A DNA stretch of 64,000 nucleotides from Rohdeia sp041398665 (GCA_041398665.1 JAWKUH010000031.1:5518-69517); one strand, 5' to 3'; shown: positions 19,850-29,013, numbered from the stretch's first letter. Program-made: numbers and translations. The notes: generated by a model from the sequence alone, not told the origin.

Positions 19850-20695
19850 TCACCGCGACGGGCGAATCGCGCTCGGCGCGGCGCGGTGCCGACGCTCGAG
19901 GACGAGGATCGCGCCGACCAGGGCGGGGAGCGCGACGACGAACGCGGCGATGCGCAGCCCGGGGTGGAGTCCGTCCTCCCGGACGAGCCCCGCGTTCACG
20001 GCGAGGAACACGACGGCGTTGTCGAAGGCGTGCAGCGCCATCGTGAGCGGCAGCGACCGCGTGTGCCAGAACACGTAGCCGAAGTAGATCGCTCCGGGCG
20101 CGACCGACGCGACGTGCTGCGGATCGCGGTGCCACAGCGCGAAGAGCGTCGACGTCACGAGGAGCGCGACGACGGGGTGAAGTGCCGTGCCGAGCCTGTG
20201 CTGCAACCAGCCGCGGAACAGCAGTTCCTCGCCGATCGCGGGCAGGAACGCGAGCCCCGCGAGCACGATCCAGGCGCTCGGCCAGCGCGCGTCGCGGAGG
20301 CTCGTCATGACGTCCGCCATGCCGGGGGTCGGCTCGTCGAAGAGCGACTGCAGCAGGACGAAGCCCAGGTACTGCAGGAAGCCTCCGCCGAGGAGGACGA
20401 GCGCCACGCCGCGCGTACCGATGCCCGGTCGGCGGAAGGCGAGCGCTCGGCCGAACCCGATCCGCGTCGCGAGCCCGGCGACGAGCACCGCGGCCGCGAG
20501 CGTCGTCATCATCGGGACGAGCCACGCGATCCAACGCAGGCCCTGCGACTCGCTGCCGTATCCCGCGCCCAGAGCGCGTGCGAACCACGCGTACCCCGCG
20601 TCGCCGACGCGCAGTGCCGCGATTACGGCGACGGCCGCGCCGAGTGCGGTGACGCCGAGCGAGGCCAGGCGCGAGCCGAGCGTCCGCGGCGTCAC
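19850..20695 (-). CDS. CPBP-family intramembrane metalloprotease
   Basis: 281-residue multi-pass membrane protein of the CAAX-protease/bacteriocin-processing (CPBP, Abi) family. The catalytic motifs are visible: GEELLFRGWLQHRL (EExxxR), FALWHRDPQH, and HAFDN in a later helix. The start is a GTG overlapping the TGA of the upstream glycosyltransferase (GTGA), so the two are translationally coupled. Substrates of bacterial CPBP proteins are mostly unknown. Confidence 0.85.
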   Translation of the reverse strand: MTPRTLGSRLASLGVTALGAAVAVIAALRVGDAGYAWFARALGAGYGSESQGLRWIAWLVPMMTTLAAAVLVAGLATRIGFGRALAFRRPGIGTRGVALVLLGGGFLQYLGFVLLQSLFDEPTPGMADVMTSLRDARWPSAWIVLAGLAFLPAIGEELLFRGWLQHRLGTALHPVVALLVTSTLFALWHRDPQHVASVAPGAIYFGYVFWHTRSLPLTMALHAFDNAVVFLAVNAGLVREDGLHPGLRIAAFVVALPALVGAILVLERRHRAAPSAIRPSR

Positions 20696-21510
20696 AGCTT
20701 CCCGACGATCGCCATCCAGCGCAGCTTCAGCACCGTCGTGTAGCCCTGCATCAGGATGCGCAGCGTCAGCGTCGACTCGCCGCGCACGCGGTCGACGAAC
20801 TCGATCGGGATCTCGGCGATGCCGATGCCGGCGCGCGCCGTCTTGAAGAGCAGCTCCTGCACGATGGCGGGTCCCTTCGAGAACGTGTTCTCGACATGGA
20901 TCCTCTGCAGCGTGTCCGCGCGCCAGCAGCGGAATCCCGAGTTGCAGTCGCCCACCGGCACGCCGAGCAGGATGCGGATGTAGAGGTTCGCGAGCTTCGT
21001 CACGATCCGTCGCACGAGGCCGCGGTCCGCGTCGCTGCCGCCCGCGACGGCGCGCGAGCCGAGCACGAGTCCCAACGCGCGTCCCTTGCGCGGTGCGCCG
21101 GTCAGAAGCTCGCGCACCATCTCCGGCACGTAGCGCGGGTGGTGCGAGAAGTCGGCGTCCATCTCGACCACGATGTCGGCGCCCATCTCGAGCGCGCGCA
21201 GGAAGCCCGCGCGCCCCGCCGCTCCGCGACCGCGGTCGTTCGTCCGGTGCAGGAGGTGGAGCCGCGGCTCGTGCTCCGCCGCGTCGCGCACGAGCTTCCA
21301 CGTCCCGTCGGGCGAGTCGTCGTCGATCACGAGGACCTCGACGTTCGAGCCGAGCGCCAGGAGCGCCGCGGCGAGTTCCAGCACGTTCTGCGCCTCGTCG
21401 TAGGTCGGGACGGTGCAGACCACCCGCGGCGGCGACCCCGATCCGGCGGGATCGAGCGCGTGGACCGGCTCGACGGGGAAACGCGGTGACGAGGGGGCGG
21501 GACCGGACAT
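20692..21510 (-). CDS. Dolichol/polyprenol-phosphate mannosyltransferase-like GT2
   Basis: Family 2 glycosyltransferase that loads a sugar onto a polyprenyl phosphate at the inner membrane face. Motifs: VVCTVPTYDEAQNV at the start of the nucleotide-sugar fold, LVIDDDSPDGTW, EMDADFSHHPRYVPEM (the DxD) and GDCNSGFRCWR, then SKGPAIVQELLFK. 272 residues with no C-terminal membrane domain, as in DPM1-type enzymes. First gene of the operon with the CPBP protease and PgsA-like genes. TAGAGT on the minus strand lies 12 nt before its ATG. Confidence 0.9.
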   Translation of the reverse strand: MSGPAPSSPRFPVEPVHALDPAGSGSPPRVVCTVPTYDEAQNVLELAAALLALGSNVEVLVIDDDSPDGTWKLVRDAAEHEPRLHLLHRTNDRGRGAAGRAGFLRALEMGADIVVEMDADFSHHPRYVPEMVRELLTGAPRKGRALGLVLGSRAVAGGSDADRGLVRRIVTKLANLYIRILLGVPVGDCNSGFRCWRADTLQRIHVENTFSKGPAIVQELLFKTARAGIGIAEIPIEFVDRVRGESTLTLRILMQGYTTVLKLRWMAIVGKL

Positions 21511-21522
21511 GGGGGGTCTCGA

Positions 21523-21528
21523 ACTCTA
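21523..21528 (-). promoter_or_regulatory. -10 hexamer upstream of polyprenol-phosphate glycosyltransferase
   Basis: Minus-strand TAGAGT, 12 nt before ATG 21510. Confidence 0.35.
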
Positions 21529-21540
21529 CCCGCTCGTCGG

Positions 21541-22480
21541 TCAGGGATCGAAGCGCGCGGCGAGCTCCGGCGGCAGCATGGGGCACGCTCCGGTCGGCTT
21601 CGGTGCGAGTCGTCGGCGAACGCGTGCGACCGCGCCGTACCCGAGCTCGCGGAGCGGCTTCGGGAGGACGCGGCCGAGCCACGCGAGGACGCGCCACCAT
21701 CCGCCGAGCATCGCGGCGGCGCGCAGGGCGGCGTCGGAGCGCGTGAGCACGCTGTCGTCGGCGAGCACGAGCACGATGCCCTCGGGGACCTCCTTCGCTC
21801 GTTCGCCCGGGAACCGCTCGTCGAACGTCGCGCCGAACAAAGGAGCGAAGCGGAAGACGCCCGCCGCGTCCTCCTGCGCGGCGAGTCGCACCCAGCCGTG
21901 GCAGAAGCCGCACTCGCCGTCGTAGAAGAGTCGCGCCGGCGTCCCGTCGCGGCGCGCGCGGACGAACACCGGGTCGACGACGACGAGCACGCCGAGTGCC
22001 GCGATCGTGTCGGCCGCGGGTGCACGCAGCAGGAGGACGAGCACCAGGAACGCGCCCGCCGCGAGCAGGACGAAGGCGATCCGCGGACTCGAACCGGCCG
22101 CGGGAGGTCGGGTCGGCAGGAGGAGCGAGAGTCCCACGACCAGTGCCGGGACGAGACGACCCAACGACTCGGCACCCGGGAACGCGAGCGCGACGACGAG
22201 GGCGACGCCGGGCACGCCGTCGCGCGGAAGCGCATGGCGCGCGCTCGCGCCGGGTCGAGCAGGCGTTCAGACGCCGCGAGGGCGCGATCGCCGCTGCTGC
22301 CGCGGCTCCGACCAGGAGCATCGCTCCCGGCGTCCACGCGAGTCCGGCGGTCACGGCGCTCGCGATCGCCCACACGACCGCCACGACGGCGACGTGGATG
22401 CGGAGGAGAACGACCTGGCCGCTCGACCAGCCGCTCCACGCACGGGGATCCAGGACGATCGGTTCCGCGGGGAGTCGCAT
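21541..22480 (-). CDS. Membrane protein with C-terminal DUF393 (thiol-disulfide oxidoreductase-like), frameshifted
   Basis: The C-terminal 125 residues are a DUF393 domain with the signature LFYDGECGFCHGWVRL (CxxC). The N-terminal part carries several hydrophobic helices (VVLLRIHVAVVAVVWAIA, ALVVALAFPGAESLGRL), as in the HTTM-DUF393 proteins. The frame shifts twice by -1, near 22275 and 22225. Corrected length is about 313 residues, starting at ATG 22480 (MRLPAEPIVLD). The gene is divergent from the GT39-like gene, with only 26 bp between the two ATGs. Confidence 0.72.
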
Positions 22481-22488
22481 CGATCCAC

Positions 22489-22498
22489 AGCGTACGCT
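22489..22498. promoter_or_regulatory. Palindromic shared -10 of a divergent leaderless pair
   Basis: AGCGTACGCT is its own reverse complement, so TACGCT is present on both strands (22493-22498 plus, 22489-22494 minus). On each strand exactly 8 nt separate TACGCT from an ATG (22507 plus, 22480 minus). Confidence 0.6.
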
Positions 22499-22506
22499 CT
22501 CCGCCG

Positions 22507-23715
22507 ATGCAGTCGCCCGACGAGCACCCGCGAGTCGATCGCACCCCGCGCCGGACCGTGCTGGTCGCGGCACTCCTCGCGGCGCTGCTCTCGTTCGCCG
22601 TGAAGCTGCCGCAGTGGGGCTTCACGCACAAGGAGCCGGACGAGCTCGTCTACTGGCAGCTCGCGCAGCGTCTGTGGCAGGACGGCGTCTACTCGCTGCG
22701 CGGGACACTCGTGTTCGAGCGGGTGCTCCAGCCGGTGGCGGCGTCGATGTACGACCACCCGGCGTTCCACCACCCACCGCTGTTCGCGGCGTTGCTCGGG
22801 CCGTTCGCGGCGGGGGACGCGTCGCCGTACCCGCCGGCTTCGGCCCTGATCGTGCCGTGGCTGTTCCATGCGCTCTTCTGCGCGGCGACGGTGGCGCTCG
22901 GGCTGCGGCTCGCGCGGGCGAGAGCCGACCGCGTCGCGCTCGTGCTCGCGGTGGCGGCCGTCGTCCTCGACCCGTTCGGTTGGTTCGCGTCGCGCTTCCT
23001 GTGGATCGACGCGCTGCCGATGGGGTGCGCCGCGGCGGCGATGTGGTGCGCGCTCGGCGCGTCGTCGAGGAAGCGATTGTTCGCCGCGGGGACGTTCGCG
23101 GCGTTGGCGGGACTCGCGAAGCTCACGGGACTGGTCGTGTTGCCCTTCGTCGTGCTCCTGCGGCTGCGCGCGGCGCGGCGCGAGCACCACGTGCGAGATC
23201 TCGCGTTGCTCGTCGCGCCCTCGGTCGTCCTCGTCGGAGCGTGGCTCGTCTGGTTCGCGAACGCGACGGGCGCGGTGCTCCCGACGTGGCTCGCGCCGAC
23301 CGACGCGATCCTCGCGCGCGACGAGTTGATGCGCGGAGCGTTCGAGCGCTCGCCGCTCGCGCTGCTCGGGTCGATGGCACTGTTCCAGCCGCTCGTGTTC
23401 GTCGTGGGCGTCGCGTTCGCGGTGCGCCCGAGCGATCTCGCGGACCGAGCGCGCGGCGTCGTGCTCGCGTGGTTCGTCGTCGGCGCCGCGCTCGTGCTCG
23501 CGACCGCGGTGCTCGGCGCCACGCCGATGCTGACGCGCCAGCTCACGGCGGTCGTGCCTGCGCTCTACGCGCTCGCCGTCGCGGTCGTCGTCGAGCGCCG
23601 TGCGCCGCTCTGGCGCATCGCCTTCGCGGCGTGCGTCGCGCTGGCCGCCATCACCGGCTGGACGAGCGTGCACGGCACGAGCGTGTACGAGCTCGCGGCG
23701 TTCTTCGCGCGCTGA
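22507..23715 (+). CDS. GT39/ArnT-like integral membrane glycosyltransferase
   Basis: 402 residues with about ten hydrophobic segments. The N-terminal periplasmic loop after helix 1 contains KEPDELVYWQLAQRLWQDG and a DHPAFHHPPLF segment, an arrangement typical of lipid-phosphate-sugar-dependent GT-C enzymes (dolichyl-phosphate-mannose family) with acidic catalytic residues in loop 1. The acceptor is unknown. The polyprenol-phosphate sugar synthase about 1 kb away on the other strand could supply the donor; that link is an inference. Confidence 0.72.
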   Translation: MQSPDEHPRVDRTPRRTVLVAALLAALLSFAVKLPQWGFTHKEPDELVYWQLAQRLWQDGVYSLRGTLVFERVLQPVAASMYDHPAFHHPPLFAALLGPFAAGDASPYPPASALIVPWLFHALFCAATVALGLRLARARADRVALVLAVAAVVLDPFGWFASRFLWIDALPMGCAAAAMWCALGASSRKRLFAAGTFAALAGLAKLTGLVVLPFVVLLRLRAARREHHVRDLALLVAPSVVLVGAWLVWFANATGAVLPTWLAPTDAILARDELMRGAFERSPLALLGSMALFQPLVFVVGVAFAVRPSDLADRARGVVLAWFVVGAALVLATAVLGATPMLTRQLTAVVPALYALAVAVVVERRAPLWRIAFAACVALAAITGWTSVHGTSVYELAAFFAR

Positions 23716-23741
23716 TCGGCGGACCCAGGTCGCGCGGCCAC

Positions 23742-23915
23742 ATGCCGAGCGGAATGATGCTCCGCGCTTCGCGCTCCGCGTCAGTCCGCTCGGGAGTGAA
23801 CGCAACGCGGAATGCCGAGCGCCGCGCTTCGCGCGGTGCGCGTCATTCCGCTCGGAGGAACGCAGAGCGGAATGATGCTCCGCGCTTCGCGCTCCGCGTC
23901 ATTCCGCTCGGGGAT
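23742..23915. repeat. Three tandem copies of a 50-bp hairpin at the xerC 3' end
   Basis: Copies at about 23745-23794, 23803-23857 and 23864-23913. Each reads CGAGCGGAATGA, then a GC-rich middle with CCGCGCTTCGCGC, then TCATTCCGCTCG, so each can fold into a long hairpin. The third copy includes the last codons and TGA stop of xerC. It lies between convergent genes and may act as a bidirectional terminator. Confidence 0.85.
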
Positions 23916-24852
23916 GCGCCTTCTCGTAGGCTTCGCGGAGGTGCTCGGCGCTGACGTGCGTGTAGACCTGGGTCGTCACGAGGTGGGCGTGGCCGAGGAG
24001 TTCCTGCACGCTGCGCAGATCGGCACCGCGTTCGAGCAGGTGGGTGGCGAAGGAGTGGCGCAGCGTGTGCGGCGTGGTGCGGCGACGGATGCCGGCGCGC
24101 AGCGCGAGTCCGGTGACGATGCGCTGGAGCGAGCACGTGGTGAGGCGCGTGCCGGCGTTCGAGAGGAAGACCGCCTCGCGGTGGTCCTCGGCGGGCGCGG
24201 GGCGGCGCGGGTCGGCGAGGTGGTCGCGCAGCGCCGCCACCGCGAAACTGCCGAGCGGTGCCAGTCGCTCCTTGCGGCCCTTGCCGCGCACACGGGCCAG
24301 TCCGCGCTCGAGATCGAGGTCGCGTCGATCGAGTCCGACGGTCTCCGCGGCGCGCGTCCCCCCGGAGTACATGACCTCGAGCAGTGCGCGGTCGCGCGTG
24401 CCGTGCGGCTTGGTCATGTCGGGCGCGCGCAGCAGCTCCTCGATCTCGCCCTCCGTGAGCGCCGACGGGAGTCGCTTCGCCTTGCGACCGCCGCGCAGCC
24501 CGGTCGCGGGGTGCACCTCGAGCGCACCCTCGCGAACGAGGTGCCGGTAGAAGCCGCGGGCGGCGGAGAGCTTGCGCTGCACGCTCGACTTCGCGAGACC
24601 GCGCTCGTCCAGCCGCGCGAGCCAGCGCCGCAGCTGGCGCGGTCCGACGTCCTCCGGTCGGTCCAGTCCGTAGGCGCCGAGCACCGTCGCGAGGTCGACG
24701 AGGTCCGCGCGGTAGGCGCGCTCCGTGTGGTCGGACGTGCCGCGCGTCGTCGCGCGATGACGCAGCCACGCGTCGATCCAGCGCTGCCACTCCGGCGGCG
24801 CTCCGTCGACCGGCTCGGCCGACGCTTCGTCCCGAACCACTCCGCGCGTCAT
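23899..24852 (-). CDS. xerC: Tyrosine recombinase XerC/D
   Basis: Site-specific recombinase that resolves chromosome dimers at dif. 317 residues. The catalytic set is complete: Arg in GGTRAAE, HTLRHSFATHLL (HxxR), His in LLGHAHLVTTQ and nucleophile Tyr in VYTHVS. The N-terminal SAM-like domain runs from about 25 to 115. ATG 24852 is chosen because TAGCAT (minus) lies 7 nt upstream. The C-terminus AHPRAE is normal for XerC, but its codons are part of a hairpin present three times just downstream. The window does not show whether this is the only Xer of the genome or which of XerC/XerD it is. Confidence 0.9.
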   Translation of the reverse strand: MTRGVVRDEASAEPVDGAPPEWQRWIDAWLRHRATTRGTSDHTERAYRADLVDLATVLGAYGLDRPEDVGPRQLRRWLARLDERGLAKSSVQRKLSAARGFYRHLVREGALEVHPATGLRGGRKAKRLPSALTEGEIEELLRAPDMTKPHGTRDRALLEVMYSGGTRAAETVGLDRRDLDLERGLARVRGKGRKERLAPLGSFAVAALRDHLADPRRPAPAEDHREAVFLSNAGTRLTTCSLQRIVTGLALRAGIRRRTTPHTLRHSFATHLLERGADLRSVQELLGHAHLVTTQVYTHVSAEHLREAYEKAHPRAE

Positions 24853-24859
24853 CGCCCCG

Positions 24860-24865
24860 ATGCTA
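24860..24865 (-). promoter_or_regulatory. -10 hexamer of leaderless xerC
   Basis: Minus-strand TAGCAT, 7 nt before ATG 24852; no Shine-Dalgarno site between. Confidence 0.5.
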
Positions 24866-24886
24866 GGTGGGGGCGACGCGCCGCGT

Positions 24887-25291
24887 TCACTTGCCGTCCT
24901 TGCCCTTCTTGTCCCCGTCCTTCGGCTTCGCATCACCGGGAACGGCGCTCTCGATCGTGGACAGGTAGGTGCGCCAGCCCGACAGCAGTTCCTCGCGCGA
25001 GCGCGGGTTGATGCCGGCCGTGAAGCCCTCCTTCTCGACGGTGTCGAGGCTGGACCTCAGGGCGCCGACGGCGTTCGCCTGCGCGGTGAAGAAGGTCTTC
25101 GTGTTGTCGGCGCTCTCGCGCTGCATCGTCACCATCGAGGTGACGAGCTGACGCAGGTCCTTGACCTCGTCCTCGAGCACCTGGACGCGAGCGGCGAGGT
25201 CCTGCTGCTGCGGCTCCTGCGCGCCGGGGAACGCGCTCGAGGAGGCGAGGAGGACGACCGAGAGGGCGCCGAGACCGTATCGAGACTTCAT
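24887..25291 (-). CDS. Small secreted coiled-coil protein, unknown
   Basis: 134 residues. Signal peptide MKSRYGLGALSVVLLASSS with a cleavage near FPGAQ; then a coiled coil (QDLAARVQVLEDEVKDL) and a Lys/Asp/Gly-rich tail (KPKDGDKKGKDGK). No enzymatic motif. It starts 7 bp after the stop of the MFS gene and is probably on the same transcript, although a GATAGC hexamer stands 7 nt before its ATG. Confidence 0.65.
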   Translation of the reverse strand: MKSRYGLGALSVVLLASSSAFPGAQEPQQQDLAARVQVLEDEVKDLRQLVTSMVTMQRESADNTKTFFTAQANAVGALRSSLDTVEKEGFTAGINPRSREELLSGWRTYLSTIESAVPGDAKPKDGDKKGKDGK

Positions 25292-25298
25292 GCCGGGG

Positions 25299-26645
25299 CT
25301 ATCGGCCGGAGCCTTCCGCGGGCTGTACCCCCGGGTCGGGGAGCCGCAGGCAGAGGGCGAGGGGCAGGAGCAGGAGGGCGCTCCCGAGGACGTAGGGGGC
25401 GGAACTCGCGAGGCTCCAGTACGCCAGTCCGCCCAGGAGCGGGCCGATGGCGCGGGCGAGCGAGCCCATGGAACGCAGGGTGCCCTGGACGAGGCCCTGC
25501 TGTCCGTCGGGGGCGAGTCGCGACGCGAGCGCCGAGAGCGACGGCATCACCATCGCGCTGCCCGCGGCGAGGAGCGTGAGTCCGCCGTAGAGCTGGACCC
25601 CAGCGCCGCTCGCGCCGACGCCCGGCACCAACCCGACCAGCAGGAATCCGGGGACGAGCAGGACGAGGCCGGTCGTCGCGAGTCGCTTCTCGCCGAGCCG
25701 CGGCCCGGCTCGCCGCACGAAGCCGCCCTGCACGAGCGCGATCATCAGTCCGATGAACACGAACATCACGGCGTTGTCGCCCGCGCTGTACTCGAGTCGC
25801 TCCGTCGTGAGGAACACGAGCGTGAACTCCATCGCCGAGAACAGGATCATGTAGCCGAGGTACACGACGTGCGTGCCGACCAGTCCCGGTCGTCCGATCT
25901 CGCCGAGTCGGCCGACGGCGAGGATGCCGCGTCGCTCGGGGACGTGCGATCGGTCGAGCGTCTCGGGCAGTCGCACGGCGACGAGCAACCAGTTGAGACA
26001 GGCGAGACCGAGGCTGACCGCGGCGGCCGAACTGAACGGGTTGACGCCGTAACGATCGGTCCACACCGGCATCTTCACCGTGAGGTCGACCGCGTGGTAG
26101 GCGATCGCGCCCAGCGCCGGACCGACGACGAAGCCGAGTCCGATCGCGGCGCCGACCGCGGCCATCCCGCGCGAGCGCTGCGCGGGCGGGTAGACGTCCG
26201 CGACCACCGCCGACGCGGTGGCGACGTTGCCGGCCATGATCCCGGCGATCAGGCGCGAGGCGACGAGCAGACCGAAGCTGCCCGCGAAGAACCACAGGAG
26301 GTAGGCGCCCGCCGTCCCGGCCAGCGTGACGAGCAACACCGGCCGCCGCCCCACGCGGTCCGAGAGCGAGCCCCAGATCGGTGCGAACGCGAACTGGAGG
26401 ATCGAGTAGACCGAGCCGAGCACGCCGCCGAAGAGCGCCGTCACGGCGAACGACGCCTGGGCGCGGTCGCCGACCAGTTCCACGAGGTTGGCGTGCAACT
26501 GTCCGATCACGCTGTCCGGGCCCTCGCGCGAGAGGTAGTGCTCGAGGAGCTCCGGGAACAACGGGAACAGCACCGAGAACCCGACGAGGTCGAGGAAGAC
26601 CGTCAGGAACACCGGACCCATCACGCGCTTGCCGGGGGTCGACAT
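25299..26645 (-). CDS. MFS transporter (TetA/DHA1-like)
   Basis: 448-residue major facilitator with 12 hydrophobic segments. The loop 2-3 motif is WGSLSDRVGRRPVLL and helix 5 contains GAAIGLGFVVGPALGA, the antiporter motif C typical of drug:H+ exporters. A long loop after helix 1-2 (REGPDSVIGQLHANLVELV) and another between helices 6 and 7 are unusual insertions. The substrate is unknown. ATG 26645 (MSTPGKRVMGPVFLTV) is preferred; TACAAC (minus) lies 8 nt before it. Confidence 0.85.
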   Translation of the reverse strand: MSTPGKRVMGPVFLTVFLDLVGFSVLFPLFPELLEHYLSREGPDSVIGQLHANLVELVGDRAQASFAVTALFGGVLGSVYSILQFAFAPIWGSLSDRVGRRPVLLVTLAGTAGAYLLWFFAGSFGLLVASRLIAGIMAGNVATASAVVADVYPPAQRSRGMAAVGAAIGLGFVVGPALGAIAYHAVDLTVKMPVWTDRYGVNPFSSAAAVSLGLACLNWLLVAVRLPETLDRSHVPERRGILAVGRLGEIGRPGLVGTHVVYLGYMILFSAMEFTLVFLTTERLEYSAGDNAVMFVFIGLMIALVQGGFVRRAGPRLGEKRLATTGLVLLVPGFLLVGLVPGVGASGAGVQLYGGLTLLAAGSAMVMPSLSALASRLAPDGQQGLVQGTLRSMGSLARAIGPLLGGLAYWSLASSAPYVLGSALLLLPLALCLRLPDPGVQPAEGSGR

Positions 26646-26653
26646 GACCGCTG

Positions 26654-26659
26654 GTTGTA
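26654..26659 (-). promoter_or_regulatory. -10 hexamer of leaderless MFS gene
   Basis: Minus-strand TACAAC, 8 nt before ATG 26645. Confidence 0.4.
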
Positions 26660-26745
26660 CCGCGCGACACCCCGCGCCGAGTCGCGCCGCGCGGAGTTCG
26701 TGGCGCACCCTTCCGAACGCGCGTCGGACACGGGACGATGCGCTC

Positions 26746-28118
26746 GTGCGCGAGATCGTGCTGCATCGCGAGGTCCTGCGGGACGCGCCGTCCGTCTTCG
26801 AGGCCTTCCTCCGTCTGCGCGGACGACGTTCGCCGCTCCTCCTCGAAGGACCGAGCGGAGCGCCGGCGCGGCGATCCTGGATCCTGTTCGATCCCGTCAT
26901 CGACCTCACCGGCGCCCGCGACCTCGCGGATCTACGGGGCCGGCTCGGGTCGTGGCGCGCGCGCGTCGCGACGGGCGCGGACGTCCCGTGCGGTCCGTTC
27001 GCAGCGGGCTTCGCCGGTGCGCTCGCCTACGACCTCGGCGTCGCGGGCGAGGACCTCGACCTACCGCCGGACCCGTGGGGGTGGCCGACGATCGTCGGCG
27101 GTCTCTACGGGGACCACCTCGCGTTCGACCACGAACGCGGCGTCGCCGTGCTCACGACCTGCGAGGTCGAGGGCGGCGAGCCGCGCGTCCGACGTCGCGA
27201 GCGCGTCCTCGAACGCCTCCTCGCGGCGTCGGACGTCCGCGAACCCGGCGCGTGTCGCGTCGTCGAGGGTCCGCGGCGAGGCTCGTCACGTGCGGAACAC
27301 GTCGCGCGGGTCGAACGCGTCCGCGCCGACATCCGCGACGGTGAGTACTACCAGGCCAACCTCTCGCACCGGATGGGCTGCACGGTCGCGGGCGATCCCG
27401 TCGCGCTGTACGCCGCGTTGAGGCGCGCCAACCCGGCGCCCTACATGGGCTGCCAGCTCCACGAACGCGGGACGATCCTCTCGTCGTCGCCCGAGCTGCT
27501 CCTCGAGTTCGACGGTCGGACCGCGCGGAGCCGACCGATCAAGGGCACGGCGCGCCGCCGACGACCCGGTTCGCGACGCGGAGGCGGCTCGAGAACTGCT
27601 CGCGAGCGCGAAGGACCGCGCCGAGCTCGCGATGATCGTCGACCTCGTGCGGAACGATCTCGGCCGCGTCGCGCGCACCGGAGGCGTGCGGGTCCCCTCG
27701 TTCTGCGAGCTCGAGTCGCACGCGCGTGCACCACCTCGTCTCCACGGTCGAGGCCGACGTGCGCGACGGAGTCGACGCGTTCGACGTCCTCGGGTCGATC
27801 TTCCCCGGCGGTTCGATCACGGGCGCCCGGAAGTTGCGTTCGATGGAAGCGATCGCGCAGTACGAGGGCGAGGGGCGCGGACCCTTCACGGGTTCGATGG
27901 GGTGGATCGACCTCGGCGGCGCGGCCTGCTTCAACATCCTGATCCGGACCTTGTTGACCCGACCGCTCGACGGAGACCGGCACGAGGTGTCGTTCCGCGT
28001 GGGCGGCGGCATCACGTGGCGATCGCGCGCGGAGGACGAGGACGACGAGACAATGGCCAAGGCGCACGGACTGCTCCGAGCCGTCGGCGCCGGCGAGGAG
28101 GCCCTTCGTGCGACGTGA
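26746..28118 (+). CDS. pabB: Aminodeoxychorismate synthase component I, two +1 shifts
   Basis: Chorismate-utilising enzyme that makes 4-amino-4-deoxychorismate for folate. Motifs: AGFAGALAYDLG, DIRDGEYYQANLSHR, SSSPELLLEFDGR, PIKGTARR, MIVDLVRNDLGRV, HHLVSTVEADVRDG, GSITGARKLRSMEAI and GGAACFNILIRT. The frame shifts by +1 near 27560 and at 27725 (GCG-C-GTG). Corrected length is about 456 residues, with GTG 26746 as start. PabB and anthranilate synthase TrpE are similar; the immediate overlap with a pabC-like gene favours PabB. No glutaminase (PabA) is next to it. Confidence 0.87.
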
Positions 28119-29013
28119 CGACGAACTCGTCCTCGAGCGCGGCGCGATCGTCCCGGCGTCTGTTGCCCGGGTCGACCCGCGCGACGCACTCGTGGTCGGC
28201 GGCTTCGGTCTGATCGAGACGCTGGCGGTGGTGGACGGAGTGCCGATGCTCCTCCCGGAACACCTCGCACGGCTCGAGCGGAGCGAACGCGAACTCGGCG
28301 TGCGTCCCGTGCCGAGCGAACGGGTCGAGGCGACGGTGCGTGAGTTCCTGGCGGCCGCCGCGGTCCGCGACGCCGGCCTGCGCATCGTCCGCGCGCTCGA
28401 GGCGGAGGCGTCGCCGAGCGCCCTGCGCATGGACCTGCGACCGCTCCCGGAACCGCCGTCCGGCGGGCTGCGGCTCACCGTCGAGCGGGGCGGCCTCGCC
28501 GAGCCCTCGGGCGCGGACCACCTCAAGCACACGGGACGGCTGGCGAAGCGCGTCCTCGCGGACCGGGCGAGGGCCCTCGGTGCGGACGCGGCCCTGCTGG
28601 TGGACGGCGCGGGCCGGGTGCTCGAGGCCACCCACGCCAACGCGGTCCTGGCCTTCGGCGGGCGCCGGGTCACCCCGGCTCTCGGCCTCGGGGTGATCCC
28701 GGGGGTCGTGCGGGGCGTCCTCCTGGCGTCGGGGGCCGTCGAGGAGGCCCGGGTCGAGCTGGGGGAGCTCCCGGGGCTCGAGGAGGCCTGCCTCGCGAAC
28801 TCCCTGCTAGGATGCTGCCCCGTGCGCTCGATCGACGGGGTCGCACCGCGCCTCCCGGGGCCCCTGGGAGCCCTTCCGGGCGCCCTCTGGGCCGTCCTCG
28901 TGGACCGCGAACCCGGTCTCGCACGGCTCCGACCCGGCCCGGACCGCCCGGGAGCCCTCCGCCCGTCCCCGGATCGTCCTCGCGATCCGGGAGATGTCGG
29001 ACCGATCACTTGA
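28108..29013 (+). CDS. pabC: Class IV aminotransferase / aminodeoxychorismate lyase-like
   Basis: PLP fold-type IV enzyme that would release pyruvate from aminodeoxychorismate to give p-aminobenzoate. 301 residues. GLIETLAVVDGVPMLLPEHL near the N-terminus, the PLP lysine in DHLKHTGRLAKRV, and DGAGRVLEATHANAVLAF in the C-terminal half are characteristic. Starts at GTG 28108, overlapping the pabB end by 11 bp. The last 40 residues are a Pro/Arg/Gly-rich tail that the family normally lacks, perhaps from a late stop. Branched-chain or D-amino acid aminotransferase is possible, but the context favours PabC. Confidence 0.8.
   Translation: MRRDDELVLERGAIVPASVARVDPRDALVVGGFGLIETLAVVDGVPMLLPEHLARLERSERELGVRPVPSERVEATVREFLAAAAVRDAGLRIVRALEAEASPSALRMDLRPLPEPPSGGLRLTVERGGLAEPSGADHLKHTGRLAKRVLADRARALGADAALLVDGAGRVLEATHANAVLAFGGRRVTPALGLGVIPGVVRGVLLASGAVEEARVELGELPGLEEACLANSLLGCCPVRSIDGVAPRLPGPLGALPGALWAVLVDREPGLARLRPGPDRPGALRPSPDRPRDPGDVGPIT

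Noticed and set aside
23899..24852. Integron integrase or phage integrase with attachment site
   Set aside because: Length, lack of extra domains and the AHPRA-type C-terminus fit a chromosomal XerC/D; no cargo or tRNA attachment site adjoins it.
26746..28118. Anthranilate synthase component I (trpE)
   Set aside because: Similar fold and motifs, but the overlap with a class IV aminotransferase/lyase gene favours pabB.
28802..28810. TAGGAT promoter-like hexamer near 28806
   Set aside because: It lies within pabC coding sequence with no gene start at the expected distance; the following GTG opens only a shadow frame.
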